From CBDDCQ01 sp965226285 (GTDB lineage: Bacteria; Bacteroidota; Bacteroidia; Flavobacteriales; Ichthyobacteriaceae): a stretch of DNA of 64,000 bases. The translations under genes were made by a program, and so were the position numbers. This document shows positions 27,547-37,432 of the stretch, piece after piece (positions within the stretch are counted from its first letter, which is position 1; each line of letters opens with the position of its first letter). The notes below the pieces were generated by a model. The model was not told where the DNA came from. It ran no database searches and saw nothing but the letters and a program-made list of their open reading frames with translations. The stretch spans positions 62,001 to 126,000 of the forward strand of contig CBDDCQ010000005.1 of the NCBI GenBank assembly GCA_965226285.1. The letters run 5' to 3'.

Positions 27547-27948
27547 TTATCTCTTCTTATTTTTATGTTTTATTAATAGTTCTACATCATCTTCTCGATC
27601 ACCTTGCTTTTTTTGATAGCTCATTGTACAAGTTGCATTAAGCATAGCTCCATTATCTACAATAATTCTATTAGTTTGTACTTCACCTTCTATTCTCGAA
27701 GTAGATTTAAGAGATAATATATCTTTTATTTTTACTTTACCCTCTATTATCCCTTCTGTTTCTAAACTCTCACAAGATACATCTCCTTTCAAATTTCCTT
27801 TTATCCCTACTATAATCTTCGATTTAGATACGATATTTCCCTCTAATACTCCATCTATTCTAAAATCCCCTTCAGAAATAATATCTCCTTTCACTATAGT
27901 ATTAGCACTTATTTTACTTAAAGTATTCAAGCTAATATCCTTTGCCAT
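27547..27948 (-). CDS. Bactofilin (polymer-forming cytoskeletal protein)
   Basis: 133 residues, the small bactofilin (DUF583) type. The core is a right-handed beta helix of regular short strands with a Gly/Ile pattern (NTIVKGDIISEGDFRIDGVLEGN, GNLKGDVSCESL, GIIEGKVKIKDIL). Disordered tails flank it; the C-terminus is charged (KHKNKKR). Bactofilins polymerise without nucleotide and scaffold envelope or chromosome-segregation proteins. It sits between the SprE/PorW-like gene and atpZ, the order typical of Flavobacteria, with parA next. Confidence 0.92.
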   Translation of the reverse strand: MAKDISLNTLSKISANTIVKGDIISEGDFRIDGVLEGNIVSKSKIIVGIKGNLKGDVSCESLETEGIIEGKVKIKDILSLKSTSRIEGEVQTNRIIVDNGAMLNATCTMSYQKKQGDREDDVELLIKHKNKKR

Positions 27949-28049
27949 TTTTACTATTTTAAATTTATTCTAATTATTAATTACAAAATTTACCTACTCT
28001 ATAAAATAGGGGTCAAATATACTTATTTTTTATTAATGATAACATTGAT

Positions 28050-30212
28050 TTATTTTTGTGCATTTAATCTCGATATAATTTTCTTAGCTTTATAAGATTC
28101 ATCTGATTTAGGATATTCTTTTATAATCTTATTCAATATATTCTTATATCCCTTTACATTCTGCATCCATCCTAAAGCCATAGCTTTAAGCAAATATAAC
28201 TTTGGAATTATAGTCTCTTCAAAAAGTGAATCTATCATTCGTTCACATTCATCTACCACTTTTATATACTTTCCATCTTTATATAATTTATACACTTGTG
28301 CATATTTCTGTTCTATCCGAGAAGAATCATCCTTTATTGTTTCAGACCTATTGCTTTTTATATTATTTACAAAATCTGCATATTTAGAATTGGGTGCTAA
28401 ATTTAATACCCTTTTCCTAAAATAGTTAGCCTTTTTAATATTATTCAACTGAGAATATATAACGTATAAATTATAAAATGTAGGTATCATAATAGGTTTA
28501 GAAGGGTTAAAAGAAAGTAGTTTCTCAAACCTCTTTATAGCTAAATCATACTCATTATATTTATTTTTATAAATAGTAGCTAACCTATAATAAGCTTGGT
28601 TTCTTTCTTTCTCAAATTCGGATATTTCGTTAGGATCTTTAGTAATATCTCCTAATTGTAATGTACTATCCTCTTTAACTATATTATTATTATCAACCAC
28701 AAATTGATTATTTTCTTCTATTCGATCTACTCTTTGTGTAAATATTGTTCTCCAATTGTCCTGTAATATTCTATTACCCCATATCTTTAAAAACTCTGCT
28801 TTACCATATTTTATAGATTTTAGATTATAAAAATAGAAAGTACTCATACCTCGATTATTTTGTGTTAAAGTATTTTCTTCTGAAAATTCTTCCACAATTA
28901 CTTTTTTAGGATTTCTTTTTCTATCTTGTATTTTTTTCAAATACTTTAATTTATCATTCTTATCCATCTTAAACAATGTCAACAGGCTATCTTTTTGTCG
29001 ACACAATTTTAAGTATAATACTACCTCTTTTAGATTATCTATCTTCCGACTAATTATATTCTTTCTATTCCAACCTTTTGGTGCATTAGCTAAACAATTT
29101 GTATAACTCTCTCTAGCCTTTGAATAATCTCCTAAATTAAAATAAATATTGCCCAATTGTTCAAAACAAATTGTTTTTAATGTTTTCTTAGCTAATTTAT
29201 TTTTAGTAGATTTTATAAAAAATACTTTTGCCTTAGTAATGTCTTTACTCTTTAGATAGACCTTTCCTAAATTGTAATTGATAAAAGCATGATAATTTTT
29301 AAAACGTCGATCCTTTAATATTTGTTTAATATCCTTCAGATATATTTGATATAATACTTTATCTTCTATTTCGTTATTAATTCTATTAATCTTAGAGTAA
29401 ACTACAAAATCATTCGTTGCATCTTGCTCGATAACTTTATCAAAATATTCATTTGATTGTATATAATTCTCTTGAGATTGATACAATTGGGCAAGTATAA
29501 AGGAGTATCTACTCTTTAGTAAATTATCTTTAGTATTATCTATTAACTGTATCAATATAGGTATAGATTCTTTCTCTTTTTGTAAATTAATAAGAAGTTG
29601 TGTATATACTTCTAGTACCTTTACTTTAATATCTTTATCTAAAATAATAATATTTTCATACAACGATTTAACCTCTTCCTCCATCAGATATTCATTAGAT
29701 AATCTTAAATTACACCTAGCTGACCACAATACTGCATCATTATACATATCTGTTCCCTTAAAATTATCTTTTACATAATTAAAGACTTCTATAGCTGATG
29801 AATATTGTTTTAAATAGTAATGCGACTTACCTAAAAGAATATAAGTATCATCTATCAAATTATTATATTCCACTCCCTTTTTTTTGATAGAGTATTTTTG
29901 AATAACTTTAGTAGATTTTTTAATAGACGTCTTTAACAAACTAGCAACCTGATTAGTCCTTCCCATATATTTTTTCAACGTATCAAAAGGCTCTATATAT
30001 TCCAATTTTAGTACAGTAGAAAAATCATCTGAATAATCCTTTTTAAGAAGTGCTATAGCTTTATCATAACTCTCTTGTGCATGAAATAAAATATTATATA
30101 GTGTTTTAGTTTGGTAATATACTCTATATGGAAACCCTGTAGTAGAGAACATATTACCCCCACAGGAGTAAAATAACACTACTATGGAAAGTAATATGCT
30201 TATATAATTCAA
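28050..30212 (-). CDS. T9SS/gliding lipoprotein SprE (PorW)-like, TPR
   Basis: Lipoprotein of 720 residues; the signal ends in the lipobox LFYSC (Cys near residue 17). Many tetratricopeptide repeats follow (for example KSHYYLKQYSSAIEVFNYV and EQLGNIYFNLGDYSKARESY). The central stretch STFYFYNLKSIKYGKAEF, followed by KIWGNRILQDNWR, is diagnostic of SprE/PorW, a T9SS component that connects the outer-membrane ring to the motor. It is shorter than the roughly 870 residues usual in Flavobacterium. It lies 12 bases downstream of a T9SS cargo gene and upstream of bactofilin, and an outer-membrane periplasmic-face location is inferred. Confidence is high for the family. Confidence 0.85.
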   Translation of the reverse strand: MNYISILLSIVVLFYSCGGNMFSTTGFPYRVYYQTKTLYNILFHAQESYDKAIALLKKDYSDDFSTVLKLEYIEPFDTLKKYMGRTNQVASLLKTSIKKSTKVIQKYSIKKKGVEYNNLIDDTYILLGKSHYYLKQYSSAIEVFNYVKDNFKGTDMYNDAVLWSARCNLRLSNEYLMEEEVKSLYENIIILDKDIKVKVLEVYTQLLINLQKEKESIPILIQLIDNTKDNLLKSRYSFILAQLYQSQENYIQSNEYFDKVIEQDATNDFVVYSKINRINNEIEDKVLYQIYLKDIKQILKDRRFKNYHAFINYNLGKVYLKSKDITKAKVFFIKSTKNKLAKKTLKTICFEQLGNIYFNLGDYSKARESYTNCLANAPKGWNRKNIISRKIDNLKEVVLYLKLCRQKDSLLTLFKMDKNDKLKYLKKIQDRKRNPKKVIVEEFSEENTLTQNNRGMSTFYFYNLKSIKYGKAEFLKIWGNRILQDNWRTIFTQRVDRIEENNQFVVDNNNIVKEDSTLQLGDITKDPNEISEFEKERNQAYYRLATIYKNKYNEYDLAIKRFEKLLSFNPSKPIMIPTFYNLYVIYSQLNNIKKANYFRKRVLNLAPNSKYADFVNNIKSNRSETIKDDSSRIEQKYAQVYKLYKDGKYIKVVDECERMIDSLFEETIIPKLYLLKAMALGWMQNVKGYKNILNKIIKEYPKSDESYKAKKIISRLNAQK

Positions 30213-30223
30213 TTTTACAGTAT

Positions 30224-33200
30224 TTAATTAGTTCCTTTTTTCACCAATATTTTCGTCCTATATATCAGGGTATTCTCACTATATATTGCCAAAATATAAC
30301 TTCCTGATGGCACTGCTAATACATCTATAGTATGGTTAATATTCATTACTTTATTATAAGAATAAGAATATATCAATTTACCCTGTAAACTGAACAATCT
30401 AAATTCTAAGGGTTTATATTCATTCATATTCAAGTTAATTCTTAAATAATCGCTCGCAGGATTTGGAGACACACTTACTTGCTCTTTGGAAAGCAAATTT
30501 TTTACTTTAGTATGTAGTGATCTTTCTCCCAATATTACTCCACCTACACTTGAATAATCCGATTCTACACCTGATGAATTCACAGCTTTTAATCTGTAAT
30601 AATAATTTGTACTTGATGATAAACCTGTAACATCTACAGTAGTTCCGTTGATTTGTTTACCATTATAACCAATTACAAAACTACTAAAACTGTTATTTTT
30701 TGAAATATCTAATATATAATGTGCAGCTCTCGATACTGAATTCCAACTCAGCTTAAAACTATTTTGTGTGACTTTAGACACCATTAGTAAAGGTTCTGAT
30801 AATTTAGTAGTAACCTCCGTTACTGAAGAATCTGACTCTACACCTGCTGAATTCACAGCTTTTAATCTGCAATAATAAGTTGTAGCTGGTGATAAACCTG
30901 TAACATCTACAGTAGTTCCCGTGATTTGTTTACCATCATAACCACTTACAAAACCACTAAAATTGGCATTTTCTGAAATATCTAATATATAATGTGCAGC
31001 TTTTGATACTGAATTCCAATTCAGCCTCAAACTGTTTTTCGTAATATTACTTGAAGTTAATGTAGGTTCAGATATTGTATTACTTTTAAACTGTCCTATA
31101 AATAGACCTCTACCGTGAGTAGCAGCCAATACTTTACCATCAGATCTTCTCATACGCAACATATCTGTACGCACATTGGCGAAACCTGTATTAGATGGTG
31201 TCCAATTTGGAGAATTATTACTAAAACTAGTGGTTTTCCACACACCTAATTCTGTTGCTAATATAACTTCATCTTCATCATAAGGGTTTATTAAAGCTGA
31301 ACGAATAGGCATATCAGGAAAATTCCCTGTCTTATTTTGCCAAGTGTTTCCTCCATCAGTAGAATAAAATATCTTTTTAGTAAGTCCATAATTGGCATAA
31401 GTTACCAATATCTTATCCTCAGTACTTCCAAATGATATACTACTTACTGATGCACGGGTTATACCCGTATTAGATAAAGTAGTTACTACAGGTGTAGTAT
31501 TGGTATTTGTACTCTTTACTATTGCACCTGTATTATCTCCTAGAAGCAAAGTAGTGGAATTCTTAGTATAAGGAGATACTCGCATAGCTGTTACTCCAGT
31601 TATTCCATTTATATCTAACGTAGTTGTCACCACTGGAGTAGATGGAGGATTGATGGATGCAACTCTATAAATTTTTCCCGACTCTTTGTAAGTATATAAA
31701 ATATCTAAATTTGTATCTAATTCTGCTATATTTATAAAAGATCCTGTTCTTGGATCTGACAATATACGACTAAGTCGCCAGTTTGTACCATTATAATAGA
31801 TAAGATTATAATAATTCCTGTAATAAGAAGTAATTGCATATTCCTTACCTTTTACCAAATTTTTAGAGAAAAAGCAAGCACCCCCATCACTACCTGTAAT
31901 CTTAATCTCATATTCATTATTAATTCTAGATATATTCCAAGAACCATTATCTTGAGTCCCTCCTAAATAGTCAGCCAAAGTAGGAGAAATAGCACAAGTA
32001 TAAAATTGCGTAGTTACATACCCTTTATTTCTAGCTCCTGTAACATTAGTATTATGCGCAGTAGATAAGCTTGAACAGTAATAGACTCCTCCATCATTAC
32101 CAAACAAAACCTCATTGGGATAATCGGGTCGAAACACTATAGCGTGCTGATCCGCATGAACTAAAGAACAAGTAAGAGCACTCAAGTTATTATTATTAGA
32201 CCATTTAGATATTTGAGTCCAATTTCTTCCATTATTTGTACTCCTAAATAAATCTATTCCTCCTGCTATAATTGTATTTTTATCTGTAGGAGATACCTGT
32301 ATTACTAGATTGTACCAACCCTGCCCTCTAGTGAAATCATCATTGGAAATACTCGTATCTGCATCTTGTGGTTCTGCAACCTCTGTCCAATTTCCCCCTT
32401 TATTTGAAGTATATATTACCTTAGATAATCTAGAATTTTCTTCTATGAGCGCATATACATAATTTGCATCTGTAGGTGCTACAGCTATAGCAACTCTAGA
32501 GATATCATTATCCACAGAGTAAGATTGCGTCCAAGTAGTCCCATCATCTGAATAAAATATTCTACCTCCTCCTCGATTTATAGTATTTCTTCTAGTACTT
32601 ACCCACAATCTATTATCACTAGCTAATTTAATACATACAGGACTATAATTCCTCGTCCAACTAGTGGGTCTTCCCATCACTTCTGTAAAAGTACTTCCAC
32701 CATTTGTAGAGCGATACAACCCATTATTAGAATCCCATTTTCCTTTATAATATCCTCTATCTACCCCCACGTACAAAACACTACTGCCTGCCTCATTTCT
32801 AACTACAATATCATTGACATATTTAAAATTTACACTACTAGACAATCGACTCCAACTCGATCCTCCATCAGTAGTTTTCCATATACCAGCTCCTTTAGTA
32901 GTACTACTACTCCGAGTAGTAAAACCTTCTCCTGTTCCTACATAAAATATTCTAGTATTATTCGGATCATAAGCTATACAAGTAACACCTATACTGTTCC
33001 AAAAGTCATCTACAATCATCCATTTAGATGTTGAGCTTGTAATATCATTATTGTACCACAAACCTCCTGTAACACCTCCTGCCCATACTTTCTTTTTCTG
33101 AGTATCATTTGGATCAAACATTATCGCACGAGTTCTTCCTCCTTGATCATTAGGTCCTAACGATGTCCAACTATTAGATGAATGACTACCCGGAGCAATT

Positions 33201-33478
33201 GGAAAACTCTTTGCATCTTGTAAATACTCTTGTACTTTTTCCCGTATAGGTATAAGTTTTTCAGGTTCTGGCTTTCCAGTTACAGGGTTTTTAATCAACT
33301 CATAATCTTGCTTCCAAGCCTCTAAAGGGTTTTCCTTTTTAGGATGCTTTTTTATAAATATATCTTTTTTTACAAAAGTAGTATTCTCTACATTTAAATT
33401 CTTATACAATAAAAATGTAAAGAAAAATCCTATAATAACTAATCCAAGTACTACCTTTTTTATTTTTTGAAATTGCAT
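30224..33478 (-). CDS. T9SS-sorted beta-propeller (VPS10/BNR-like) protein with two FN3 domains
   Basis: 1084 residues. An N-terminal hydrophobic segment (VVLGLVIIGFFFTFLLY) is followed by a proregion and a large beta-propeller typified by SWTSLGPNDQGGRTR, IFYVGTGEG, GAGIWKTTDGGSSW, STDGGNTW and VWKTT, repeats of the BNR/sortilin type. Two fibronectin type III domains follow near 800-980 (NSLRLNWNSVSKAAHY... and NSFKLSWNSVSRAAHY..., nearly repeated). The last about 80 residues are a type A T9SS sorting domain (VSVSPNPASDYLRINL, then LPS-style GSYILAIYSEN and the closing KILVKKGTN). It is probably secreted to the surface. The target is unknown. Its 3' end is 12 bases from the SprE gene. Confidence 0.88.
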   Translation of the reverse strand: MQFQKIKKVVLGLVIIGFFFTFLLYKNLNVENTTFVKKDIFIKKHPKKENPLEAWKQDYELIKNPVTGKPEPEKLIPIREKVQEYLQDAKSFPIAPGSHSSNSWTSLGPNDQGGRTRAIMFDPNDTQKKKVWAGGVTGGLWYNNDITSSTSKWMIVDDFWNSIGVTCIAYDPNNTRIFYVGTGEGFTTRSSSTTKGAGIWKTTDGGSSWSRLSSSVNFKYVNDIVVRNEAGSSVLYVGVDRGYYKGKWDSNNGLYRSTNGGSTFTEVMGRPTSWTRNYSPVCIKLASDNRLWVSTRRNTINRGGGRIFYSDDGTTWTQSYSVDNDISRVAIAVAPTDANYVYALIEENSRLSKVIYTSNKGGNWTEVAEPQDADTSISNDDFTRGQGWYNLVIQVSPTDKNTIIAGGIDLFRSTNNGRNWTQISKWSNNNNLSALTCSLVHADQHAIVFRPDYPNEVLFGNDGGVYYCSSLSTAHNTNVTGARNKGYVTTQFYTCAISPTLADYLGGTQDNGSWNISRINNEYEIKITGSDGGACFFSKNLVKGKEYAITSYYRNYYNLIYYNGTNWRLSRILSDPRTGSFINIAELDTNLDILYTYKESGKIYRVASINPPSTPVVTTTLDINGITGVTAMRVSPYTKNSTTLLLGDNTGAIVKSTNTNTTPVVTTLSNTGITRASVSSISFGSTEDKILVTYANYGLTKKIFYSTDGGNTWQNKTGNFPDMPIRSALINPYDEDEVILATELGVWKTTSFSNNSPNWTPSNTGFANVRTDMLRMRRSDGKVLAATHGRGLFIGQFKSNTISEPTLTSSNITKNSLRLNWNSVSKAAHYILDISENANFSGFVSGYDGKQITGTTVDVTGLSPATTYYCRLKAVNSAGVESDSSVTEVTTKLSEPLLMVSKVTQNSFKLSWNSVSRAAHYILDISKNNSFSSFVIGYNGKQINGTTVDVTGLSSSTNYYYRLKAVNSSGVESDYSSVGGVILGERSLHTKVKNLLSKEQVSVSPNPASDYLRINLNMNEYKPLEFRLFSLQGKLIYSYSYNKVMNINHTIDVLAVPSGSYILAIYSENTLIYRTKILVKKGTN

Positions 33479-33590
33479 ATCTTAGTATTTTTTAATTTAA
33501 ATTAAGTCTTTTAGAATACAACTATAAAACTTTTAAGAGTTTATACATAAAAAATTGTCTCTGAAATGACTTTTATTAGACTTAGAATAA

Positions 33591-34424
33591 CTATACTCCT
33601 AGCCCTACTCTCACAAAATTTGTAATTTTTAAATTCTTATTTATAGACTTCACATATCCATCTACAGTTTGCTTGCTATCTTTTATGAAAGCCTGATTTA
33701 TTAGCGTATTATCTTTAAAAAATCTATTGAGTTTACCTTTAGCAATTTGGTCTAACATAGCTTCGGGTTTACCTTCTTGTCTTAATTGATCTTTAGCTAT
33801 TTCTATCTCCTTTTCTACAACTTCCAAAGGCACACCCTCTTCATTTAATGCAATAGGATTCATAGCTGCTACCTGCATGGCTACATCTTTCGCTACTACA
33901 TCTACTCCTTGTATGTCATGAGAGAGTGCAACCATAGATGCAATTTTATTACCTGCATGAATATAAGCCCCCACAAAAGGAGCTGATAATTTTTCATAGG
34001 CTTGTATTTCTATCTTTTCTCCTATTACACCTGTTTGCTCTATAAGTTTCTCCTCTACAGTCATCCCTTCAAAATTTAATTTAAGGAAATCCTCTTTAGA
34101 CTCTACACCAGCCTCCAATGCTACATTTACAAAATCACTCGCTAACTTAATAAAATCCTCATTTTTAGCAACAAAATCTGTTTCACAGTTAAGAGAAACA
34201 AGCACTCCTACCTTATTATTTTGAGTTGTTTTGGCTATCACCGCTCCTTCGGTCGATTCTCTATCAGCTCTTTTAGCAGCTATTTTTTGTCCTTTTTTTC
34301 TAAGTATTTCAATAGCTTTTTCAAAATCAGATTCAGCCTCTACTAAGGCTTTTTTACAATCCATCATCCCTGCACCCGTCTGCTTTCTTAATTTATTTAC
34401 ATCAGCGGCTGTTACTTTTGACAT
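33591..34424 (-). CDS. tsf: Translation elongation factor Ts
   Basis: EF-Ts, 277 residues, the nucleotide-exchange factor for EF-Tu. The N-terminal UBA-like domain has VNKLRKQTGAGMMDCKKAL, and the conserved signature TDFVAKNEDF is present (residues 82-91). The gene follows rpsB by 28 bases, the universal rpsB-tsf pair. Nothing unusual. Confidence 0.97.
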   Translation of the reverse strand: MSKVTAADVNKLRKQTGAGMMDCKKALVEAESDFEKAIEILRKKGQKIAAKRADRESTEGAVIAKTTQNNKVGVLVSLNCETDFVAKNEDFIKLASDFVNVALEAGVESKEDFLKLNFEGMTVEEKLIEQTGVIGEKIEIQAYEKLSAPFVGAYIHAGNKIASMVALSHDIQGVDVVAKDVAMQVAAMNPIALNEEGVPLEVVEKEIEIAKDQLRQEGKPEAMLDQIAKGKLNRFFKDNTLINQAFIKDSKQTVDGYVKSINKNLKITNFVRVGLGV

Positions 34425-34452
34425 AATACTTGTAATTTTTTATTATTTATTT

Positions 34453-35190
34453 TTACGATTTTACCTCCTGCTTTTTAGCTTTTTGCTTTTCTTTATCTTC
34501 TTTTCTTTTCTCCAATCCCTCTTGCATACTATCTGTTATTACACTCAATACCTTGTATATAGATTTGCAAGCATCGTCATTAGAAGGTATCACAAAATCT
34601 ATACCTTTAAGACTTGAATTCGTATCTACCATTGCAAATACAGGAATGTTTAATCTATTAGCTTCTGCAACAGCTATATGCTCTTTTTTTACATCTACTA
34701 CAAACAATGCTGCCGGTAAACGAGTCATATCAGATATAGAACCTAAGTTTTTTTCTAATTTAGCTCTTTGTCTATCTATTTGTAAACGTTCTCTCTTTGA
34801 AAGTTTATCGTAAGAACCATCTTTCTTCATCTTATCTATAGCATTCATCTTTTTGATAGCCTTTCTGATGGTTACAAAATTTGTAAGCATTCCACCAGAC
34901 CATCTTTCAGTAATATATGGCATTTGTATTTTACTTGCCTTATCTGCTATAATATCCTTAGCTTGCTTTTTAGTAGCTACAAAAAGTACTTTTCTACCTG
35001 TAGATACTATTTTTCGCAAAGCGTTTGCAGCCTGTTCTAATTTTAAAGCCGTTTTATTTAAGTCTATAATATGAACACCTTTGGCTTCCATGAATATATA
35101 AGGAGCCATAGATGGATTCCATTTTCTAGTGAGGTGTCCAAAATGCACACCAGCTTCTAATAATTCATTTACTTCTATTTTTTTTGACAT
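34453..35190 (-). CDS. rpsB: 30S ribosomal protein S2
   Basis: Ribosomal protein S2, 245 residues. Signatures are LLEAGVHFGHLTRKWNPSM near the start, and FVATKKQAKDII and LPAALFVVDVKKEHIAVAEANRLNIPV later. The gap of 145 bases from rpsI suggests its own promoter or leader; I found no TAnnTTTG box there. A charged C-terminal tail is present. Confidence 0.97.
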   Translation of the reverse strand: MSKKIEVNELLEAGVHFGHLTRKWNPSMAPYIFMEAKGVHIIDLNKTALKLEQAANALRKIVSTGRKVLFVATKKQAKDIIADKASKIQMPYITERWSGGMLTNFVTIRKAIKKMNAIDKMKKDGSYDKLSKRERLQIDRQRAKLEKNLGSISDMTRLPAALFVVDVKKEHIAVAEANRLNIPVFAMVDTNSSLKGIDFVIPSNDDACKSIYKVLSVITDSMQEGLEKRKEDKEKQKAKKQEVKS

Positions 35191-35335
35191 TTTTTATTCT
35201 TTATAAATTAGTTTACTTTCTGTTTTTCTATTTTTAAGTAATTTAGACAACCTAAAAGTAACTCCTACTACAGAGGTCTTTTAAATTTAGATTCTAAACT
35301 AATTGGGTTTAAAAATAAGCCTCCTTCCTTATCTA

Positions 35336-35719
35336 TTAACGTTTACTAAACTGGAATTTTTTTCTCGCTTTCTTTTGCCCATATTTTTTACGCTCTACTT
35401 CTCTAGCATCTCTAGTAAGCAATCCTGAAGATTTAAGTAGAGTTTTATGATTCTCATCAAGTGCTACAAGGGCTCTAGATAAAGCTAACCTTACAGCCTC
35501 TACTTGACCTGTGACACCTCCTCCCTCTACATTTACTTTCACATCGTATTTTTTTTCTGTACCCGTCAATACAAAAGGCTGATGAACTTTATACACCAAT
35601 ACTGCAGGAAAATACTCTTTAACTTCTCTCTTATTTACAATCACTTTACCTTTTCCTTTAGATAAATATACACGAGCCACTGAAGATTTTCTTCTTCCTA
35701 TCTTATGAATAGTCTCCAT
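35336..35719 (-). CDS. rpsI: 30S ribosomal protein S9
   Basis: S9, 127 residues: IGRRKSSVARVYLSKGKG at the start, GGGVTGQVEAVRLALSRAL in the middle and the invariant C-terminal KFQFSKR (usually KxxQFSKR), which reaches the P site. It is 6 bases after rplM, the usual pair. Confidence 0.97.
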   Translation of the reverse strand: METIHKIGRRKSSVARVYLSKGKGKVIVNKREVKEYFPAVLVYKVHQPFVLTGTEKKYDVKVNVEGGGVTGQVEAVRLALSRALVALDENHKTLLKSSGLLTRDAREVERKKYGQKKARKKFQFSKR

Positions 35720-35725
35720 ATTTTT

Positions 35726-36181
35726 TTATTTATAATCTTTTAAATTAACTTTTTTAGGTTTTTGAGCTTTTTGATCGTGCTCCTGCCCTACATACACATA
35801 TAAGTTTTTAAACAATGCTCTACCTAATTTATTTTTAGGTAACATCCCTCTCACTGCATTTTCAATTAACCTTCTAGGATCTTTATCAAACATTTGTGAT
35901 GCTGTAACAGATTTTTGTCCACCTGGATAACCTGTATGTTTTAAATACACTTTATTATCCCACTTATTACCCGTAAGTTGTATTTTTTCTGCATTTAATA
36001 CTACTATATTATCTCCACAATCTACATGCGGAGTAAAATCAGGCTTATATTTACCTCTTATCATTTTGGCGACCTTAGAAGCCAAACGTCCTAAAGATTC
36101 TCCCTCAGCATCTACCAGCAACCACTGTTTTTTTACTGTTTGCTTATTGGCTGAAATTGTTTTGTAACTCAATGTATCCAC
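35726..36181 (-). CDS. rplM: 50S ribosomal protein L13
   Basis: L13, 151 residues. WLLVDAEGESLGRLASKVA, the YKPDFTPHVDCGDNIVVLNAE strand-loop and the signature LKHTGYPGG are present. It is first gene of rplM-rpsI with a TAAATTTG promoter box about 50 bases upstream. Between box and start lies a GCAC/GTGC hairpin (36220-36231 region) that could be a leader. Confidence 0.97.
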   Translation of the reverse strand: MDTLSYKTISANKQTVKKQWLLVDAEGESLGRLASKVAKMIRGKYKPDFTPHVDCGDNIVVLNAEKIQLTGNKWDNKVYLKHTGYPGGQKSVTASQMFDKDPRRLIENAVRGMLPKNKLGRALFKNLYVYVGQEHDQKAQKPKKVNLKDYK

Positions 36182-36231
36182 AATTACTTTAATTATTTTT
36201 ATTAAACACTCCTTCCTACCGCACAGGTGCG

Positions 36232-36239
36232 CAAATTTA
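36232..36239 (-). promoter_or_regulatory. -7 box for rplM-rpsI
   Basis: TAAATTTG on the minus strand, 51 bases before the rplM start. It is immediately followed by a GCGCACCTGTGCGG hairpin in the leader. No clear -33 TTG. Confidence 0.45.
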
Positions 36240-36276
36240 CATATTTTTATTAAATAAAAAACTAATCCATGCTTTT

Positions 36277-37431
36277 TTAACTTCTCTTAGAACGTTCCCA
36301 ACTCGCAGATTGTTTTTGGTTTATATACCTAAAGAACCCTAATATTACAGCGTAATTCATCATTATAAAATAAAAAGGAATAAATAAAACTTTTAATCTT
36401 ATATTTCTTCTTTCCAACTTCCATCCTATACTTGCCATAAATATAAACACCAACTGAAGCGTAAAAAACATTTGATAAAATGAATGAAAATCTATCAAAA
36501 TTAAATTTATAACAAACAACGCCAATAAACATAATGGCGTGATACTCCACCTAAGCACCCTATGTGATACATATAAAAATGTAAGTACAGGGTGTTTAAA
36601 AAAATTAAAAACCGATAACAATCTCAACATAGATTGCCAACCTCCAGCTGCAATACGCACTTTTCTTTTGAGTTCTTCTCCTACCGAAGAAGAAGCTGTT
36701 TCCAAAGCATAAGCATTGGGTTCATACAAAAATCTATATCCCTTTTGAGCTATCCTTACAGACTGCACAAAATCATCTAATATAGTATCAGATTCCAAAT
36801 CTTCTACTAATTCTGTTCTAAAAGAAACTAACTCTCCAGCTGCTCCTACTATAGTAAGTAATTCAGCGTCCATTTTTTTAAGAAATGATTCATATCTCCA
36901 ATAAAAACCCTCTCCTGCTCCAGAGGCATTATCACTTTTATTTTTCATGATTTTTTTCTCACCTGACACTCCTCCTACTCTAGAATTTTGATAATGCTTC
37001 ATCAATTCTTTTACTGCCTGCGGATTCAAATGTGTATTGGCATCACAAAATATCACAAAAGGGGTATTTACATACTTCATTGCCCTATTTTCCGCCATAG
37101 ATTTACCTTGTCTCTTATCTTGATGTAACAAAGTTATTCCTTCTACTTTACTTAATAATTTTGGGGTGTCATCAGTAGAACCATCAGTAATAAATACAAT
37201 CTTTAATTTATCTTTTGGATAATCTAATTCAAAAGTATTTTTAACCTTATCCATAATATAATCCTCCTCATTATAAGCAGGTACCAACAGGGTAACTTTC
37301 GGTTCAAAATATGAATATTTTACTTTTTTTGTGAATAACCTTTTGATAAGTACCATAAAATACAATAATATTCCATAGCCTATATAAGTGTAAAAAACAA
37401 TGCCTAAAAATATCCAAAAAAGTATTTCCAT
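36277..37431 (-). CDS. Family 2 glycosyltransferase, membrane-bound (first of pair)
   Basis: 384 residues. A short N-terminal membrane segment is followed by a GT-A domain: VTLLVPAYNEEDYIMDKV, KIVFITDGSTDDTPKLL, FVIFCDANTHLNPQAV (DxD-like DAN), and DDFVQSVRIAQKGYRFLYEP, the late (D)Dx and processive QxxRW region present only as RIAAGGWQSMLRLL. Several C-terminal helices follow. It resembles cellulose-synthase-like GT2 enzymes that build polysaccharides or glycolipids. It shares a promoter with the preceding gene (1-base gap), so they likely act on the same glycan. The product is unknown. Confidence 0.85.
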   Translation of the reverse strand: MEILFWIFLGIVFYTYIGYGILLYFMVLIKRLFTKKVKYSYFEPKVTLLVPAYNEEDYIMDKVKNTFELDYPKDKLKIVFITDGSTDDTPKLLSKVEGITLLHQDKRQGKSMAENRAMKYVNTPFVIFCDANTHLNPQAVKELMKHYQNSRVGGVSGEKKIMKNKSDNASGAGEGFYWRYESFLKKMDAELLTIVGAAGELVSFRTELVEDLESDTILDDFVQSVRIAQKGYRFLYEPNAYALETASSSVGEELKRKVRIAAGGWQSMLRLLSVFNFFKHPVLTFLYVSHRVLRWSITPLCLLALFVINLILIDFHSFYQMFFTLQLVFIFMASIGWKLERRNIRLKVLFIPFYFIMMNYAVILGFFRYINQKQSASWERSKRS

Positions 37432-37432
37432 G

